NCBI GenBank assembly: GCA_041744575.1
Contig: JBGTKP010000005.1
Location: 8,484 to 72,483, forward strand
Length of the DNA stretch: 64,000 nt
Direction of reading: 5' to 3'
DNA from: JTS-RE37 sp041744575
GTDB lineage: Bacteria; Bacteroidota; Bacteroidia; Flavobacteriales; Flavobacteriaceae
A program made the position numbers and the translations under genes. Numbering within the stretch: the stretch's first letter is position 1; the number at the start of each line of letters is the position of its first letter. The notes beneath the pieces are model-generated. The model was not told the DNA's origin and made no database searches. It saw only the letters and a list, made by a program, of their open reading frames with translations. Below, piece by piece: positions 63,993-64,000 of this stretch.

Positions 63993-64000
63993 CATGACTG
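63984..64000 (-). repeat. Right terminal inverted repeat of the IS
   Basis: Reverse complement of the left repeat, 17 of 17 bases. It may extend past the window end. Confidence 0.85.

Larger units (their letters stand above)
62608..64000 (-). mobile_element. IS4-family insertion sequence (right end at or beyond window edge)
   Basis: About 1.39 kb bounded by 17-bp perfect terminal inverted repeats (CAGTCATGGTCGGAAGA at 62608-62624, and its reverse complement at 63984-64000), with a single transposase gene on the minus strand. The right repeat coincides with the last window base, so its outer limit and any target duplication cannot be checked. The element is visibly AT-richer than the surrounding genes, which fits recent arrival. 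Confidence 0.88.

Noticed and set aside
1..64000. CRISPR array, prophage, restriction-modification or toxin-antitoxin cluster
   Set aside because: No regularly spaced repeats, phage structural genes, methyltransferase/nuclease pairs or small paired toxin genes were seen.

Overview
The window looks like ordinary chromosome from a member of the Bacteroidota, most likely a pigmented flavobacterium. Reasons: intergenic regions repeatedly carry the TTG/TAnnTTTG promoter pair of this phylum; outer-membrane biogenesis uses a lipidated TamA variant (TamL) with TamB; rpmB-rpmG-DUF4295-ftsY sit together in the typical order; a crtI-crtB-crtZ carotenoid operon is present; and many signal peptides end in Bacteroidota-type lipoboxes. 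Base composition is mid-range throughout. Only the insertion sequence at the right edge is visibly AT-richer.

Layout. 1-2.4 kb: the tail of a probable sugar/sorbosone dehydrogenase, then a periplasmic PQQ-type dehydrogenase. 2.4-9.8 kb (minus): TamL and TamB. 9.9-15.4 kb (minus): a complete RND efflux operon (adaptor, pump, TolC). 15.8-18.9 kb (plus): a large secreted BNR/sortilin-like repeat protein. 19-25.1 kb (minus): a second RND operon headed by a GbsR/MarR-type regulator. 25.3-30.1 kb: an SDR oxidoreductase, a CDF metal transporter, a small stress-like protein, tRNA-Leu(GAG), a DadA-like FAD oxidoreductase and a DUF1080 lipoprotein. 30.4-34.1 kb (plus): a MerR/B12-binding (CarH-like) regulator with crtI, crtB and crtZ. 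34.1-41.1 kb (minus): two tandem TlpA-like thioredoxins (one with a broken active site), aconitase, a MoxR ATPase and two SurA-type foldases. 41.2-45.7 kb: an SRPBCC / small protein / serine hydrolase operon, rimO and a class C beta-lactamase-like lipoprotein. 45.7-49.1 kb (minus): amidase, ftsY, DUF4295, rpmG and rpmB. 49.2-54.4 kb (minus): cinA, a lone Hpt protein, an FAH-family enzyme, a DnaQ-like exonuclease, a 2-oxoacid dehydrogenase E2 and recR. 54.5-60.4 kb: a sodium:solute symporter, fabH, htpG and a DoxX-like membrane protein. 60.4-62.6 kb: an ECF sigma factor with a putative membrane anti-sigma, a divergent small membrane protein and a MOSC protein. 62.6-64 kb: an IS4-family insertion sequence whose right end coincides with the window edge.

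I do not see a CRISPR array, prophage, restriction or obvious new defence system. The most informative signals are regulatory. Matching ECF-like promoters (TGTAACC-N17-GTCYTA) lie back to back between the sigma gene and its divergent neighbour, which suggests an autoregulated sigma / anti-sigma / membrane-protein module. A cobalamin-type light-sensor regulator heads the carotenoid operon. The IS carries an intrinsic-terminator hairpin at each end. A bidirectional terminator is written into the 3' end of a coding sequence. A thioredoxin paralog has lost its nucleophilic cysteine.
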